Source: Peribacillus folii (GTDB taxonomy: Bacteria > Bacillota > Bacilli > Bacillales > DSM-1321). From it: a DNA stretch of 63,142 nucleotides. The stretch spans positions 1-63,142 of the forward strand of contig NZ_JASJOM010000015.1 in assembly GCF_030271255.1 (NCBI RefSeq). The letters are read 5' to 3'. The notes beneath the pieces are model-generated. The model was not told the DNA's origin. It made no database searches and saw only the letters and a program-made list of their open reading frames with translations. A program made the position numbers and the translations under genes. Below are positions 6,321 through 14,857 of this stretch, piece by piece (the stretch's first letter is position 1; every line of letters starts with the position of its first letter).

Positions 6321-7859
6321 TTATGAAATTGCATTTAGCATGTCCATCCATTTTTGATGCACAACCTCATTTGAGTATTTGTTAATCATTTCTTGTCTAC
6401 CGATAGCCCCCATCTGAGCAGCTACCTCTTTATTTTTCAACAAATACACAATTTTATTTGCTAGATTTTCTTCATCCTCAAGGTCAATTACAAACCCTGA
6501 GTTACCATCATTAATAATATCAGATGCACCATAATTAAAGTCGTATGACACAACTGGTGTTTCATTTTCAAGCGATTCTACTGCAGCTAGCGGCAATCCT
6601 TCATAGTTAGATGTTAGTAAACTTAGAGTTGCGGATTTTATTTCTTCTTTAATATTACGTGAATATCCTTTAAGAAAAATGTGATCTTGCATCTGATGTT
6701 TTATGATACTTTCTTGTAGTTTTTCTAATTCCGTTCCTTTACCAAATATATTTAACTTTGCACTTGGAATTTTATCCACAACCAGATGGAACATTGAAAT
6801 GGCACGTTCCAAATGCTTTTGTGGTTCTAATCGAGTAACCATAATAATTGTATCATCAGCTTTTTTCCTGGGTTCATGTTCAGTAATTGTAATAGCGTTA
6901 GGTATTACGTATATATTGTTATGTTGACCGTATTGCTTTTGAATATCTTGTTTTTGCTTTTCCGTCAGTACAATTAAGGCATCTAGCTTATCGATTCGAT
7001 TAAAGACAAAATCATACTTCTTTTTAACCTTACTCCCATAAGAGTAAGGTGATTCAAAGTGATTATTGTGAACGAAATAGGCTCTTTTGGCCTTTTTCTT
7101 ATCAATACCCATTATTTTAGGTCCACTCCCCTGGCCATTTGAAATGAAGAGAGGAAGACGATTACCTATTTTATAAACCTCTGCAAGTTCATTAAGCCAA
7201 TGTTTATCATGGGCCTTATTTCCAGAAAACTGCAAGATATTTCCTGTTTCTCTTTCAAATAAAAAGACTTCCCCTGGATCGCCTTTCTCGTTATGGTATC
7301 GAGTCAAAAAACAGAATCCCATTGAGTTATAGTATGATTCTCTTGCGATATTTTGAGTTCTGACACTAAAATACTGTTTGCGAAGAACAAATTTTTCTTC
7401 ACTGAATTCCACTCGTTGTACAAGTTCTCTACCACTATTGAAATAATCAATTGCCATAAGACAGCTAATGCCATGATCATAGTATTTTGTTTTTTTTAGT
7501 TCGCCGTCTTTAAAATAATGAATTACTTGATTATCATTGGAGCTGATAATATTCGTATAACCATCTTGATCAGTAATAAATTCTTCTTCATAAAATCGAG
7601 TGTCTATTAAACCTTCCTTGTTATTTTTTTTAGCGTAGTATTCGAATTTATTAAAATGGTGAACATCAGGATAAACCCGGTTCATTGATTTAAGCTCATT
7701 AAAAATTTGCTTATAATGAGGTTGATAATCAAATGTCGTTATAGATACGTCATAGTTTGCATCAGCAAACATCTTGGACTGATTTAATGTAGCGACCGTA
7801 ACTCCACCTGACTCAGGTGTTATACCATAAGTAACTAAAAAAACTTTGTTTTCAAACAT
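6321..7859 (-). CDS. GT4 glycosyltransferase, GtfA/TarM/TagE-like
   Basis: A retaining glycosyltransferase of 512 residues with a GT-B fold. The N-terminal Rossmann part contains the glycine-rich acceptor loop (TPESGGVTVATLNQS). Residues about 80-240 form a beta-rich insert like that of GtfA, TarM and TagE. The C-terminal GT4 domain shows VTRLEPQKHLERAI and the EX7E motif EGLPLAAVE (about 420-428). Relatives add alpha-linked sugar to wall teichoic acid (TagE, TarM) or to serine-rich adhesins (GtfA); the substrate here is unknown. No export signal is seen, so it acts in the cytosol. The start has GGAGGT ten bases upstream. It is AT-rich, lies beside a transposase remnant and interrupts the conserved ybaK-rpsI order, which suggests acquisition. 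Confidence 0.88.
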   Translation of the reverse strand: MFENKVFLVTYGITPESGGVTVATLNQSKMFADANYDVSITTFDYQPHYKQIFNELKSMNRVYPDVHHFNKFEYYAKKNNKEGLIDTRFYEEEFITDQDGYTNIISSNDNQVIHYFKDGELKKTKYYDHGISCLMAIDYFNSGRELVQRVEFSEEKFVLRKQYFSVRTQNIARESYYNSMGFCFLTRYHNEKGDPGEVFLFERETGNILQFSGNKAHDKHWLNELAEVYKIGNRLPLFISNGQGSGPKIMGIDKKKAKRAYFVHNNHFESPYSYGSKVKKKYDFVFNRIDKLDALIVLTEKQKQDIQKQYGQHNNIYVIPNAITITEHEPRKKADDTIIMVTRLEPQKHLERAISMFHLVVDKIPSAKLNIFGKGTELEKLQESIIKHQMQDHIFLKGYSRNIKEEIKSATLSLLTSNYEGLPLAAVESLENETPVVSYDFNYGASDIINDGNSGFVIDLEDEENLANKIVYLLKNKEVAAQMGAIGRQEMINKYSNEVVHQKWMDMLNAIS

Positions 7860-7889
7860 TTATTAAACCTCCATACAATCAATAGTCTA

Positions 7890-7918
7890 ATATTACTTGA
7901 TACACCGGGGTATCACAA
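7890..7918 (-). promoter_or_regulatory. candidate promoter with inverted repeat for the glycosyltransferase
   Basis: On the minus strand -35 TTGTGA (7913-7918) and -10 TAATAT (7890-7895) have 17-base spacing. The spacer contains the inverted repeat TGATAC/GTATCA (7898-7903 and 7910-7915), placed as a repressor operator might be. The start codon is about 30 bases downstream. Confidence 0.5.
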
Positions 7919-8903
7919 GGAAACTCAATACACCAAAAAGTTTGCCTTGTATGAGGTCCCCCATATGCTTTCTGAACGGTTGATTGCTGTAGCAAATTCC
8001 AAACTCGAATATCAACCATCTTTTACAATACCCGGAACAGTTTTAACTTTATTCAAATAAGAACTCAGCACCGTTTACATGACCAAAACCTCGTCAAATA
8101 ATACTCTTGCTAAATATTTCAAATCCTAAACCTACATTCTTTTTATAACCTTTTATGCCTATCCACACACACCTTTCAAAGTATTTTCTTGTATAAATGC
8201 GGACGTGGAAGTTATTCGTATATATTAGACACTATAAATCAACCTACTTTACCGTATCATGATTATACCTTTAGTAGCTAGGAAAGCTCCTTAAAAGTGA
8301 AGATAAGCGGAGACACTTTCACACACAAAAACTTTATAATATTTGAGCGGGTAGTAAATATTAAAAATGTACTAGGAGTAGGTGGCGACCAGACTCCGAA
8401 CCCCGCCGTACGTAACTTTTAAATTATTGGTATACAGGCGGTTCAGTTTAAGTCCGACGCAGTTTTGTAAATCATTTATATTAATTTACAAATCGTTGAT
8501 GTAACCATAAATTTAAGGTCTTAACCGACCTCCTTGTGGAATTCAATCCTCGATTTTATGAAATAAACCACCTATTATCATCCTTACTTAAAGGAATTTA
8601 CGGGATCGTTTATCTTCCATTTCCTCTCTAACCTCCCCCCATAAGCTGGTCATGATTCACTTCCCATATCTTGACAGGCTACCAAGTGTACTTGGCTGTC
8701 ACCAGACTCCCCGGAAAAGGCTGCAATCTTTCCCTTTATCTATTTGCTCCTTTTACTCTGTACACTTTCGACAGCAAGGACTTTCTTAAAGATGTAATTT
8801 TCCTGACCTGAAGTTTACCGCGTCCTCCCTACAGATTCCACATCACCGGGGACACTCTTGCATTAAGAAAACCATAATAGATTGCACTCATGCCTAAGGC
8901 ACG
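7919..8903. other. gene-free kilobase
   Basis: No credible gene lies on either strand. A start-less plus-strand frame is open for about 60 codons (about 7868-8058), and several minus-strand micro-frames carry Shine-Dalgarno-like purine runs, for example a 21-codon frame starting near 8654. Two imperfect hairpins are visible: GAACC-CC-GCC with GGCGGTTC (8398-8444) and GACAG-gcta-CCAAG with CTTGG-CTGTC (8673-8700). The many stops suggest eroded genes, perhaps remains of what once linked ybaK to rpsI. Confidence 0.5.
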
Positions 8904-8930
8904 AAAAAAGCGCAGTCCCGATGACTGCAC
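8904..8930 (-). terminator. terminator downstream of the ECF S component
   Basis: On the minus strand GTGCAGT pairs with ACTGCGC (7 bp, one G-U) around CATCGGG, followed by C then T6. It lies about 60 bases after the stop codon. Confidence 0.8.
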
Positions 8931-8989
8931 CTCTTATCAAAATCCATTATATCAACGACAGCTCAGGTAGCTTCCAGAGCTTGTACCCT

Positions 8990-9520
8990 TTATAGCTGTC
9001 CTGCTCGTTGCTTTAACCGCCCTGCAAGCGGCACGACGATGATACCGGCCAGGACGACCTGCATAACGTTGCCGGGGATGGAGCCGAAAGGCTGAATCCA
9101 GTTACCGTAAAGAATGACTTCGACGAAGTAGTAGCCGACGATTTTAATGATGAGTGCAACGGCCACAGCCAGTGTGTAAACAACGACTTTTTTGCCGGGC
9201 ACTTTTTCCGCTATGAAGCCAGCTAAAAAGCCCATTGTACCGACAATGACAAAAGTGAATGGCGCCCATGCTGCCCATCCGGAGAAGAGGTCAAAGAGGG
9301 CCATTCCGAATGCTCCTGCTATTGCTCCGGTCCTTTTGCCGTAAACGAGTGCCGCTATAAACAGCGGAACGTTACCGAGGTGGATGAGTCCGCCGTTGCC
9401 CATTATCGGAAGCTTTATATTGATGAACATAGTAGCTACAAGGGTCAGTGCGATGAAAAGTGCATTGATGACCAGAGTCCTTGTTTTGGTCGTTTCTACC
9501 GATGAGTATGTTGAATTCAT
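8990..9520 (-). CDS. ECF transporter S component, substrate unknown
   Basis: A membrane protein of 176 residues with about six hydrophobic segments and the small-residue-rich first helix of ECF substrate-binding subunits (VINALFIALTLVATMFINIKL). It also carries the loops GLIHLGNVPLFIAAL and FGMALFDLFSGWAAWAPFT and a late IPGNVMQ. It resembles the HmpT/riboflavin-transporter-like S families, but the substrate cannot be read from sequence. S components need the shared EcfA1-EcfA2-EcfT module, and that module is encoded only 2-5 kb upstream on the same strand. The ATG has AGAGGAC upstream. The rpsI terminator separates it from rpsI, and no vitamin riboswitch is visible. Confidence 0.85.
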   Translation of the reverse strand: MNSTYSSVETTKTRTLVINALFIALTLVATMFINIKLPIMGNGGLIHLGNVPLFIAALVYGKRTGAIAGAFGMALFDLFSGWAAWAPFTFVIVGTMGFLAGFIAEKVPGKKVVVYTLAVAVALIIKIVGYYFVEVILYGNWIQPFGSIPGNVMQVVLAGIIVVPLAGRLKQRAGQL

Positions 9521-9655
9521 ATGAAGTCCTCTTTCTGTTTTTAAGTATTATCATACTCCTAAATGGAAATTTAATAAATATCAAATCCGATATATTTGCA
9601 ATGAATTTTAACAGTCTAAATCAAAGAGGGCTTCAGTCTGTATAACCACACAAAG

Positions 9656-9686
9656 AAAAAACCCTCTCCCGGTAATCGGGAAAGGG
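9656..9686 (-). terminator. terminator of rpsI
   Basis: On the minus strand CCCTTTCCCG pairs with CGGGAGAGGG (one mismatch or wobble) around a short loop and is followed by T6. It starts 10 bases after the rpsI stop. Confidence 0.9.
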
Positions 9687-9696
9687 CAGAAACGAA

Positions 9697-10089
9697 TTAA
9701 CGTTTTGAGAACTGAGGTGCACGACGTGCGCCTTTAAGACCGTATTTTTTACGCTCTTTCATACGTGGGTCACGAGTTAGTAAACCAGCAGTTTTAAGAG
9801 ACGGACGGTATTCCGGATCAACTTGAAGCAATGCACGTGCGATACCGTGACGGATTGCTCCAGCTTGACCAGTGTATCCACCACCATTTACGTTTACTAG
9901 AATGTCGTAATTTCCAGTAGTTTCAGTTGCAACTAGTGGTTGGTTAACAACTTCACGTAATGCTGCGAAAGGAATATATTCATTAATGTCACGACCGTTA
10001 ATAACGATGCGACCTTCGCCTGGTACTAAACGTACACGAGCTACTGAGCTCTTACGGCGACCAGTACCATAATATTGAACTTGTGCCAA
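9697..10089 (-). CDS. rpsI: 30S ribosomal protein S9
   Basis: 130 residues, the family length. S9 lies in the head of the small subunit. Its basic C-terminal tail, here ending in [12 protein letters not shown], reaches the P-site tRNA. The N-terminal [17 protein letters not shown] and central [19 protein letters not shown] are diagnostic. It follows rplM by 20 bases with AAGGAGG at its start and is closed by a strong terminator, so rplM-rpsI is the end of this transcription unit. Confidence 0.98.
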   Translation of the reverse strand: MAQVQYYGTGRRKSSVARVRLVPGEGRIVINGRDINEYIPFAALREVVNQPLVATETTGNYDILVNVNGGGYTGQAGAIRHGIARALLQVDPEYRPSLKTAGLLTRDPRMKERKKYGLKGARRAPQFSKR

Positions 10090-10109
10090 GATAGTAACCT
10101 CCTTAGTAA

Positions 10110-10547
10110 TTATCCGCGTAATTCGTATACTTCCGGTTGTTGAGCAGCGTGTGGGTGCTCAGCTCCAGCGTATACGTGTAATTTTTTGTAGATTTGACGT
10201 CCAAGAGAATTCTTTGGAAGCATACCTTTGATAGCAAGTTCAAGCATTCTCTCAGGGTAGTTTGTACGCATTTCAAGAGCCGTTCTAGTTTTAAGACCGC
10301 CTGGATGCATAGTGTGACGGTAATAAATTTTGTCAGTCAATTTTTTACCAGTCAAGTGGATTTTATCAACATTGAATAAAATTACATGATCACCAGTGTC
10401 AATGTTCGGTGTAAAAGTTGGTTTATGTTTACCACGTAAAATGGATGCTACTTCAGTAGAAAGGCGACCCAAAGTTTTGCCTTCAGCGTCAATCACATAC
10501 CATTTACGTTCTACTTCATTAGCTTTCGCCATAAATGTCGTACGCAT
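10110..10547 (-). CDS. rplM: 50S ribosomal protein L13
   Basis: 145 residues, as in B. subtilis. L13 binds 23S rRNA early in large-subunit assembly. The start [20 protein letters not shown] matches the Bacillus form, and the block [19 protein letters not shown] is typical. The upstream leader holds a promoter and a hairpin where L13 autoregulatory leaders occur in Firmicutes. It is the first gene of rplM-rpsI, downstream of truA. Confidence 0.98.
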   Translation of the reverse strand: MRTTFMAKANEVERKWYVIDAEGKTLGRLSTEVASILRGKHKPTFTPNIDTGDHVILFNVDKIHLTGKKLTDKIYYRHTMHPGGLKTRTALEMRTNYPERMLELAIKGMLPKNSLGRQIYKKLHVYAGAEHPHAAQQPEVYELRG

Positions 10548-10594
10548 GGTTAACCTCCTAAAAAACTTTTTAATTTTTTATATTTATTTTCAAT

Positions 10595-10621
10595 CACAAT
10601 AAACTTCCGGGGCTTATCGTG
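10595..10621 (-). promoter_or_regulatory. putative L13 leader hairpin
   Basis: On the minus strand CACGATAA pairs with TTATTGTG (8 bp including one G-U) around a GCCCCGGAAGT loop, 47 bases before the rplM start. Its place fits the L13 leader RNA known upstream of rplM in Firmicutes, through which L13 represses its own synthesis. The family match was not computed. Confidence 0.5.
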
Positions 10622-10640
10622 GGATTAAAATACATACCAT

Positions 10641-10672
10641 ATTATATTAACTTCTCCCAGATTCATTGTCAA
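10641..10672 (-). promoter_or_regulatory. rplM promoter
   Basis: On the minus strand a consensus -35 TTGACA (10667-10672) is followed by TAATAT at 17 bases (10644-10649) and TATAAT at 20 bases (10641-10646). Either can serve as the -10; the first has the better spacing. The rest of 10673-10803 holds an 8-bp hairpin (TTCCAGTT/AACTGGAA) after truA, without a T-tract. Confidence 0.65.
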
Positions 10673-10803
10673 GGGAATGTTACACTAGGATAAGTTGTCT
10701 ATAAAACATCCTCTTTGACTCCATGAAAAGGACGAAGCCGCTGCCAATGCAGGTTTCTCACAGTTTCCAGTTGTAACCGAACTGGAATTACAGCAGAAAT
10801 ATT

Positions 10804-11544
10804 TTATTTGTAAAAAACTTTCCATAAATACAGACCTTGGGCTGGTGCCGTTTTCCCTGCAAAGCTGCGATCTTTTTTGTCCAATATCCCGATAATATCC
10901 TGGGGGGCAATCTTACCGCTGCCTACATCCAGGAGTGTCCCAACCAAGATACGGACCATATTGTACAGGAAGCCTTCCCCAATGAAGCGGAAAATCAAAT
11001 GGCCCTCGCGCTCTTCAAAATCGATTTCCTCTATGGTCCGGACTTTATCGACCACTTCCGTCTTTGCCGAACAAAAGCTCGTGAAGTCATGTGTCCCGAC
11101 TAAATGGGACATCGCTTCCCTCATTTTCAGCTCATCCAAAGGAAAGGGAAAATGGTAGGCATAGTTCCGCTTAAACGGATCCCGCAGTTTGGAGCGGTCT
11201 ATGATGTATCGGTATTCTTTACCCGTCGTATGGAACCTCGCATGAAATTCGTCAGGAACGATATCGACTTCAAGAACGACGATATCGTTCGGGAGCAGGG
11301 CGCTGAACGCCTTTACCCAATTTTCAGTAGGGAACGTAAGGGGTGAATCAAAATGAATGACCTGCCCCTTAGCATGGACCCCTGAATCTGTCCTGCCTGA
11401 AGCAATCACTTTTATCATTGCGCCTTTGTGCATTTGCGATAGGACGGCCTCGAATTCGCTTTGAATCGTGCGCTTCTCAGGCTGTACCTGATAGCCGGCG
11501 AACTCCGTCCCGTCATACGCTAGCACGCATTTATATTTTGGCAT
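10804..11544 (-). CDS. truA: tRNA pseudouridine(38-40) synthase TruA
   Basis: 246 residues. It converts uridines 38-40 in the anticodon stem-loop of tRNAs to pseudouridine. The catalytic Asp lies in the conserved SGRTDSGVHAKGQ motif, and the N-terminal YKCVLAYDGTEFAGYQVQP is typical of the family. SFCSAKTEVVDKVRTIEEI and LYNMVRILVGTLLDVG are later family blocks. It starts 14 bases after ecfT with GGAAGAG as ribosome site and is followed by rplM, the conserved B. subtilis order. Confidence 0.97.
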   Translation of the reverse strand: MPKYKCVLAYDGTEFAGYQVQPEKRTIQSEFEAVLSQMHKGAMIKVIASGRTDSGVHAKGQVIHFDSPLTFPTENWVKAFSALLPNDIVVLEVDIVPDEFHARFHTTGKEYRYIIDRSKLRDPFKRNYAYHFPFPLDELKMREAMSHLVGTHDFTSFCSAKTEVVDKVRTIEEIDFEEREGHLIFRFIGEGFLYNMVRILVGTLLDVGSGKIAPQDIIGILDKKDRSFAGKTAPAQGLYLWKVFYK

Positions 11545-11558
11545 TGCACTCTTCCTTA

Positions 11559-12356
11559 TTATGAACGTAATAAAACCAACATAACCGTAAGAAGTCCTAG
11601 TGAGACCATCAATAGGCTGTCACTTGTCTTCCAATTCAATTGGCGGTATTTCGTGCGTCCTTCCCCGCCGCGGTATCCTCTGGACTCCATGGCGGTTGCC
11701 AATTCCTCAGCGCGTTTGAACGAACTGACGAATAAAGGAACAAGCAGCGGTACAATCGATTTAACCCTCTCCTTAATTGGACCTGAAGAAAAATCGACCC
11801 CCCTTGCCGTTTGGGCCTTCATGATTTTTTCCGTCTCCTCCATCAGCGTCGGGATGAAGCGAAGGGCAATGGACATCATCAATGCCAGCTCATGAACCGG
11901 CATTTTCCATTTTTTCAGTGGCCCCAACAGCTCCTCCATCCCATCAGTGATCGATATCGGGGTAGTCGTCAACGTTAATAATGACGTAACAAGGATCAGT
12001 AAAGTAAATCTAATCGAGATGAACAAACCTTGAATCAAACCGCCTTCATAGATTTCAAACCACCCGTATCCAAATAGCAATTCTCCTTCTTTCGTAAACA
12101 GGATATGGAGCAGAAAGGTGAATACGATCAAGAAAAAGATCGGCTTCAGTCCATTGTACAGATAACGGAGCGGAATTTTCGAAATGCTGATCATTAGGAT
12201 GGTGAATATCGCAAGCAAGCCATAAGAAAAGAAATTATTCGCCAAAAACACGACACAAACAAATAAGAAGACGAGGAGCAATTTAGCCCGGGGATCCATC
12301 CTGTGCATCAGGGAATTGGCAGGGACATAACGCCCGATGATCATTTTATCAAGCAT
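11559..12356 (-). CDS. ecfT: EcfT, energy-coupling factor transmembrane protein
   Basis: 265 residues with a hydrophobic N-terminal half (FVCVVFLANNFFSYGLLAIF and following segments) and the cytosolic coupling helices with Ala-Arg-Gly signatures: KAQTARGVDF and ATAMESRGYRGG. These dock on the EcfA ATPases. EcfT links the ATPases to interchangeable S subunits that bind vitamins or metal ions. Its ATG overlaps the ecfA2 stop by one base (TGATG), implying translational coupling. It is the third gene of ecfA1-ecfA2-ecfT-truA. Confidence 0.95.
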   Translation of the reverse strand: MLDKMIIGRYVPANSLMHRMDPRAKLLLVFLFVCVVFLANNFFSYGLLAIFTILMISISKIPLRYLYNGLKPIFFLIVFTFLLHILFTKEGELLFGYGWFEIYEGGLIQGLFISIRFTLLILVTSLLTLTTTPISITDGMEELLGPLKKWKMPVHELALMMSIALRFIPTLMEETEKIMKAQTARGVDFSSGPIKERVKSIVPLLVPLFVSSFKRAEELATAMESRGYRGGEGRTKYRQLNWKTSDSLLMVSLGLLTVMLVLLRS

Positions 12357-13222
12357 CAGCGATTCCCCCGTTTCATGGCTTTATCTATCTCAATCGCGAG
12401 ATCGCCAATATTAAGGCAAGGATGATCGAAGCGGACCCCGAGTTCCTTCTGAAGCTTAAGCTGAAAACGGACGGTATCCGGAACATCCAGGCCAAGCTCA
12501 AGTAATTGCTCCGGGTCCGAGAAGATTTCCTGCGGAGTTCCTTTTTTGAAAACTGTGCCCTGGTGCATGATGATGATGTCATCTGCATACTTGGCGGCAT
12601 CCTCCATGCTATGTGTGACGAGAATGGTCGAGATGCCCCTCAATTTATGAAGATCATAAAACATGTCCATAATTTCTTTGCGTCCTCGCGGATCTAATCC
12701 GGCAGTAGGCTCATCAAGCACCAATACCTCCGGCTCCATCGCAAGTACACCTGCTATGGCCACCCGGCGCATTTGCCCCCCGGATAAGTCAAAGGGTGAT
12801 TTATCAAGGATTTCCTCACTCAAGCCCACCTGGGCAATGGCCTTCCTTGCCAGTTTTTTCGCATCGTTTTCGGATACGCCAAAATTCATCGGCCCGAAGC
12901 ATATATCTTTTTCCACCGTTTCATCGAATAGCTGATGTTCCGGAAACTGAAAAACGATTCCAACCTTTTGTCTGATCGGCCGCAATGCCTTTTCTTTCCT
13001 TCCGGCCTCAATCGTGCGGTCCCCGATCAGCACCCGCCCCTTCGTCGGTTTCAAGAGGGCATTCAAGTGCTGAAGAAGGGTCGATTTACCGGACCCTGTA
13101 TGCCCGATGATTGCGGTATAGGTACCCTGCTCCATGGAAATATTGACATCATGAAGGGCCAGATGTTCAAAAGGAGTATTCACCTGATAGCGGTATTCTA
13201 CATCATCGAGTGTAATTCGCAT
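12356..13222 (-). CDS. ecfA2: EcfA2, energy-coupling factor ATPase
   Basis: 288 residues, one of the two ABC ATPases of the group II ECF transporter. Walker [10 protein letters not shown] (about residue 39), Q-loop FQFPEHQLF, signature LSGGQMRR, Walker [13 protein letters not shown] and the switch His in LVTHSME are all present, so it should hydrolyse ATP. It overlaps the end of ecfA1 by 25 bases and has GAAGGA just upstream of its ATG. It acts with EcfA1 and EcfT at the membrane and serves several S subunits. Confidence 0.96.
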   Translation of the reverse strand: MRITLDDVEYRYQVNTPFEHLALHDVNISMEQGTYTAIIGHTGSGKSTLLQHLNALLKPTKGRVLIGDRTIEAGRKEKALRPIRQKVGIVFQFPEHQLFDETVEKDICFGPMNFGVSENDAKKLARKAIAQVGLSEEILDKSPFDLSGGQMRRVAIAGVLAMEPEVLVLDEPTAGLDPRGRKEIMDMFYDLHKLRGISTILVTHSMEDAAKYADDIIIMHQGTVFKKGTPQEIFSDPEQLLELGLDVPDTVRFQLKLQKELGVRFDHPCLNIGDLAIEIDKAMKRGNR

Positions 13223-14037
13223 AAATCCTTCACCAACTCTTCCTCTGTCAAATGCCCATCAACCACACGAACACCATTCTTTTGCAACTCTTTCGTCAGC
13301 TTCACTGAAAAAGGGATATCCAGACCAAGGGCAATCAGTTCTTCTTCTAATTCAAATATATCCTGAGGTGTTCCTTCACGATATAAGCGGCCTTGGTTCA
13401 TGACTATCATTCGATCAGCTTTGGCAGCTTCTTCAAGATCATGGGTGATTGATATGACGGTAATTTCATTTTCCTGCTTTAATTCCCTAACGGTTTCAAG
13501 CACTTCTTCACGGCCTCTTGGGTCAAGCATGGAGGTTGCTTCATCTAAGATGATGATATCTGGCTGCAGGGCTATAACACCTGCTATGGCCACTCTTTGC
13601 TTCTGACCGCCGGATAGATGGTGCGGCTCTTGATTAAGAAAGGCATTCATTTTAACCTTAGTTAACGCACCATGAACACGCTCCACCATAACCTGCTGAG
13701 AAACACCGGCGTTTTCTAAACCAAAAGCCACATCATCCTGAACTGTCGTGCCTACAAATTGATTATCTGGATTTTGAAAAACCATGCCGATTTTCCGGCG
13801 TACATCCCAGACGGACTCATCCGTCAAAAGCTGATCATTGATTGTTATCGTACCAGAGTTAGCAAACTGAAGGCCATTCAGTAATTTCGCTAATGTTGAC
13901 TTGCCGGAACCGTTGTGTCCGACAATCGCAAGCCACTCCCCATGATGAATATCAAATGAAACATCATCCAAGGCATTTCGAGAATGACCGTCATATTTAA
14001 AAATGATATTACGTAAAGAAACCAGCTTCTTCCTCAT
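13198..14037 (-). CDS. ecfA1: EcfA1, energy-coupling factor ATPase
   Basis: 279 residues, the other ECF ATPase. The ATG at 14037 is chosen because GAGGAGGG lies six bases upstream; the frame extends ten codons further without a ribosome site. Walker [11 protein letters not shown]-loop FQNPDNQFV, signature LSGGQKQR, Walker [13 protein letters not shown] and ITHD are intact. The [20 protein letters not shown] block is characteristic of EcfA1. It is the first gene of the ecf-truA unit. Confidence 0.96.
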   Translation of the reverse strand: MRKKLVSLRNIIFKYDGHSRNALDDVSFDIHHGEWLAIVGHNGSGKSTLAKLLNGLQFANSGTITINDQLLTDESVWDVRRKIGMVFQNPDNQFVGTTVQDDVAFGLENAGVSQQVMVERVHGALTKVKMNAFLNQEPHHLSGGQKQRVAIAGVIALQPDIIILDEATSMLDPRGREEVLETVRELKQENEITVISITHDLEEAAKADRMIVMNQGRLYREGTPQDIFELEEELIALGLDIPFSVKLTKELQKNGVRVVDGHLTEEELVKDLCELHSMM

Positions 14038-14353
14038 GTGGCCCTCCTCATACTCGACTGCACTCATCTAAACTAAACTCTGCAATTTCAACAGTAACAG
14101 GCGTTGACAAAAGCAGTCATTTCTTCTGAAAATATAAAAAAACGCTGCACCCCTTCCACCGAAAGAATTTTCGGTAAATTAAGAGCAGCTTATTGCGGGC
14201 CTGTTACGAAAACAGGTTTTCTTATAATCGCTTTTCAAAAGCGGGAAGGGATGCTTGAGCTAGACGTGAAGGCTCCCTTCATCAAAGGTTCCGCCAGCCA
14301 TCGTAACACTCAATGCGAATTTCTAAAAAACAGAATTTCTATTATAAATAAAG
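14038..14353. other. intergenic region between rplQ and ecfA1
   Basis: No gene is supported. On the minus strand there are small dyads, CCTGTT/AACAGG and CGCTTT/AAAGCG, and no clear promoter for the ecf operon. A 105-codon plus-strand frame crosses the rplQ terminator and has no family features, so I reject it. Confidence 0.5.
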
Positions 14354-14401
14354 AAAAAGGGCATAGAACAAGTGAGTATATTCATTTGTCCCGCCCTTTT
14401 T
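14354..14401 (-). terminator. terminator of the S10-spc-alpha cluster
   Basis: On the minus strand AAAAAGGGC and GCCCTTTTT form the outer stem, with an inner ACAAATGA/TCACTTGT arm holding one mismatch. It lies 12 bases after the rplQ stop and closes the long r-protein transcription unit. Confidence 0.85.
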
Positions 14402-14412
14402 CATCGTTGTTA

Positions 14413-14775
14413 TTAAACTAATTCAATAACCACGACTGGTGCACCGTCACCGCGGCGTGGACCAACTTTCATGATACGAGTGTATCCACCTTGACGTTCT
14501 TCATAACGTGGAGCAACGTCACTGAATAGTTTTTGAAGGGCATCCGTGCCTTTCTCAGCGTCAGCGATTTCGTTACGGATGAATGCTGCAGCTTGACGGC
14601 GTGCATGCAAGTCACCACGTTTACCAAGAGTGATCATTTTATCTACTACAGAACGTAATTCCTTTGCACGTGCTTCAGTAGTTTCAATGCGCTCATGGAT
14701 AATAAGATCCGTAGCTAAATCACGAAGTAATGCTTTACGTTGTGCGCTAGTGCGTCCTAACTTTCTGTAACCCAT
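14413..14775 (-). CDS. rplQ: 50S ribosomal protein L17
   Basis: 120 residues. L17 lies near the peptide exit tunnel of the large subunit. [20 protein letters not shown] and the C-terminal [24 protein letters not shown] are diagnostic. It is the last gene of the alpha operon, 82 bases after rpoA, with GGAGG before its ATG and a terminator after it. Confidence 0.98.
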   Translation of the reverse strand: MGYRKLGRTSAQRKALLRDLATDLIIHERIETTEARAKELRSVVDKMITLGKRGDLHARRQAAAFIRNEIADAEKGTDALQKLFSDVAPRYEERQGGYTRIMKVGPRRGDGAPVVVIELV

Positions 14776-14857
14776 TAGAGATTCCCTCCTTTGTTGAAGT
14801 TCTATATTGTGTGTCTAAAACAAGGCTCACAACATAATGGATGATTCCGCCATGTTA

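Noticed and set aside
7868..8058. Start-less plus-strand frame containing LLDTPGYHKETQYTKKFALY.
   Set aside because: It has no start codon with ribosome site and no recognisable motif; open frames of 60 codons are expected at this length. It is kept as a remark on the region only.
8398..8444. Hairpin with GTACGTAC-like bases resembling domain V of a group II intron.
   Set aside because: The stem is about 47 bases rather than 34, the catalytic triad is not placed correctly, and no intron-encoded protein or other domains are seen.
8380..8712. Repeated ACCAGACTCC, recalling the end of 5S rRNA, at about 8388 and 8701.
   Set aside because: No 5S body lies beside either copy, and a 10-base repeat within a kilobase of this size is expected by chance.
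9521..9655. Riboswitch in front of the ECF S component.
   Set aside because: The leader before the gene is short and contains none of the TPP, FMN, THF or preQ1 core motifs I can recognise.
14104..14421. A 105-codon plus-strand frame between ecfA1 and rplQ.
   Set aside because: It crosses the rplQ terminator stem, enters rplQ from the wrong strand and shows no domain or ribosome site.
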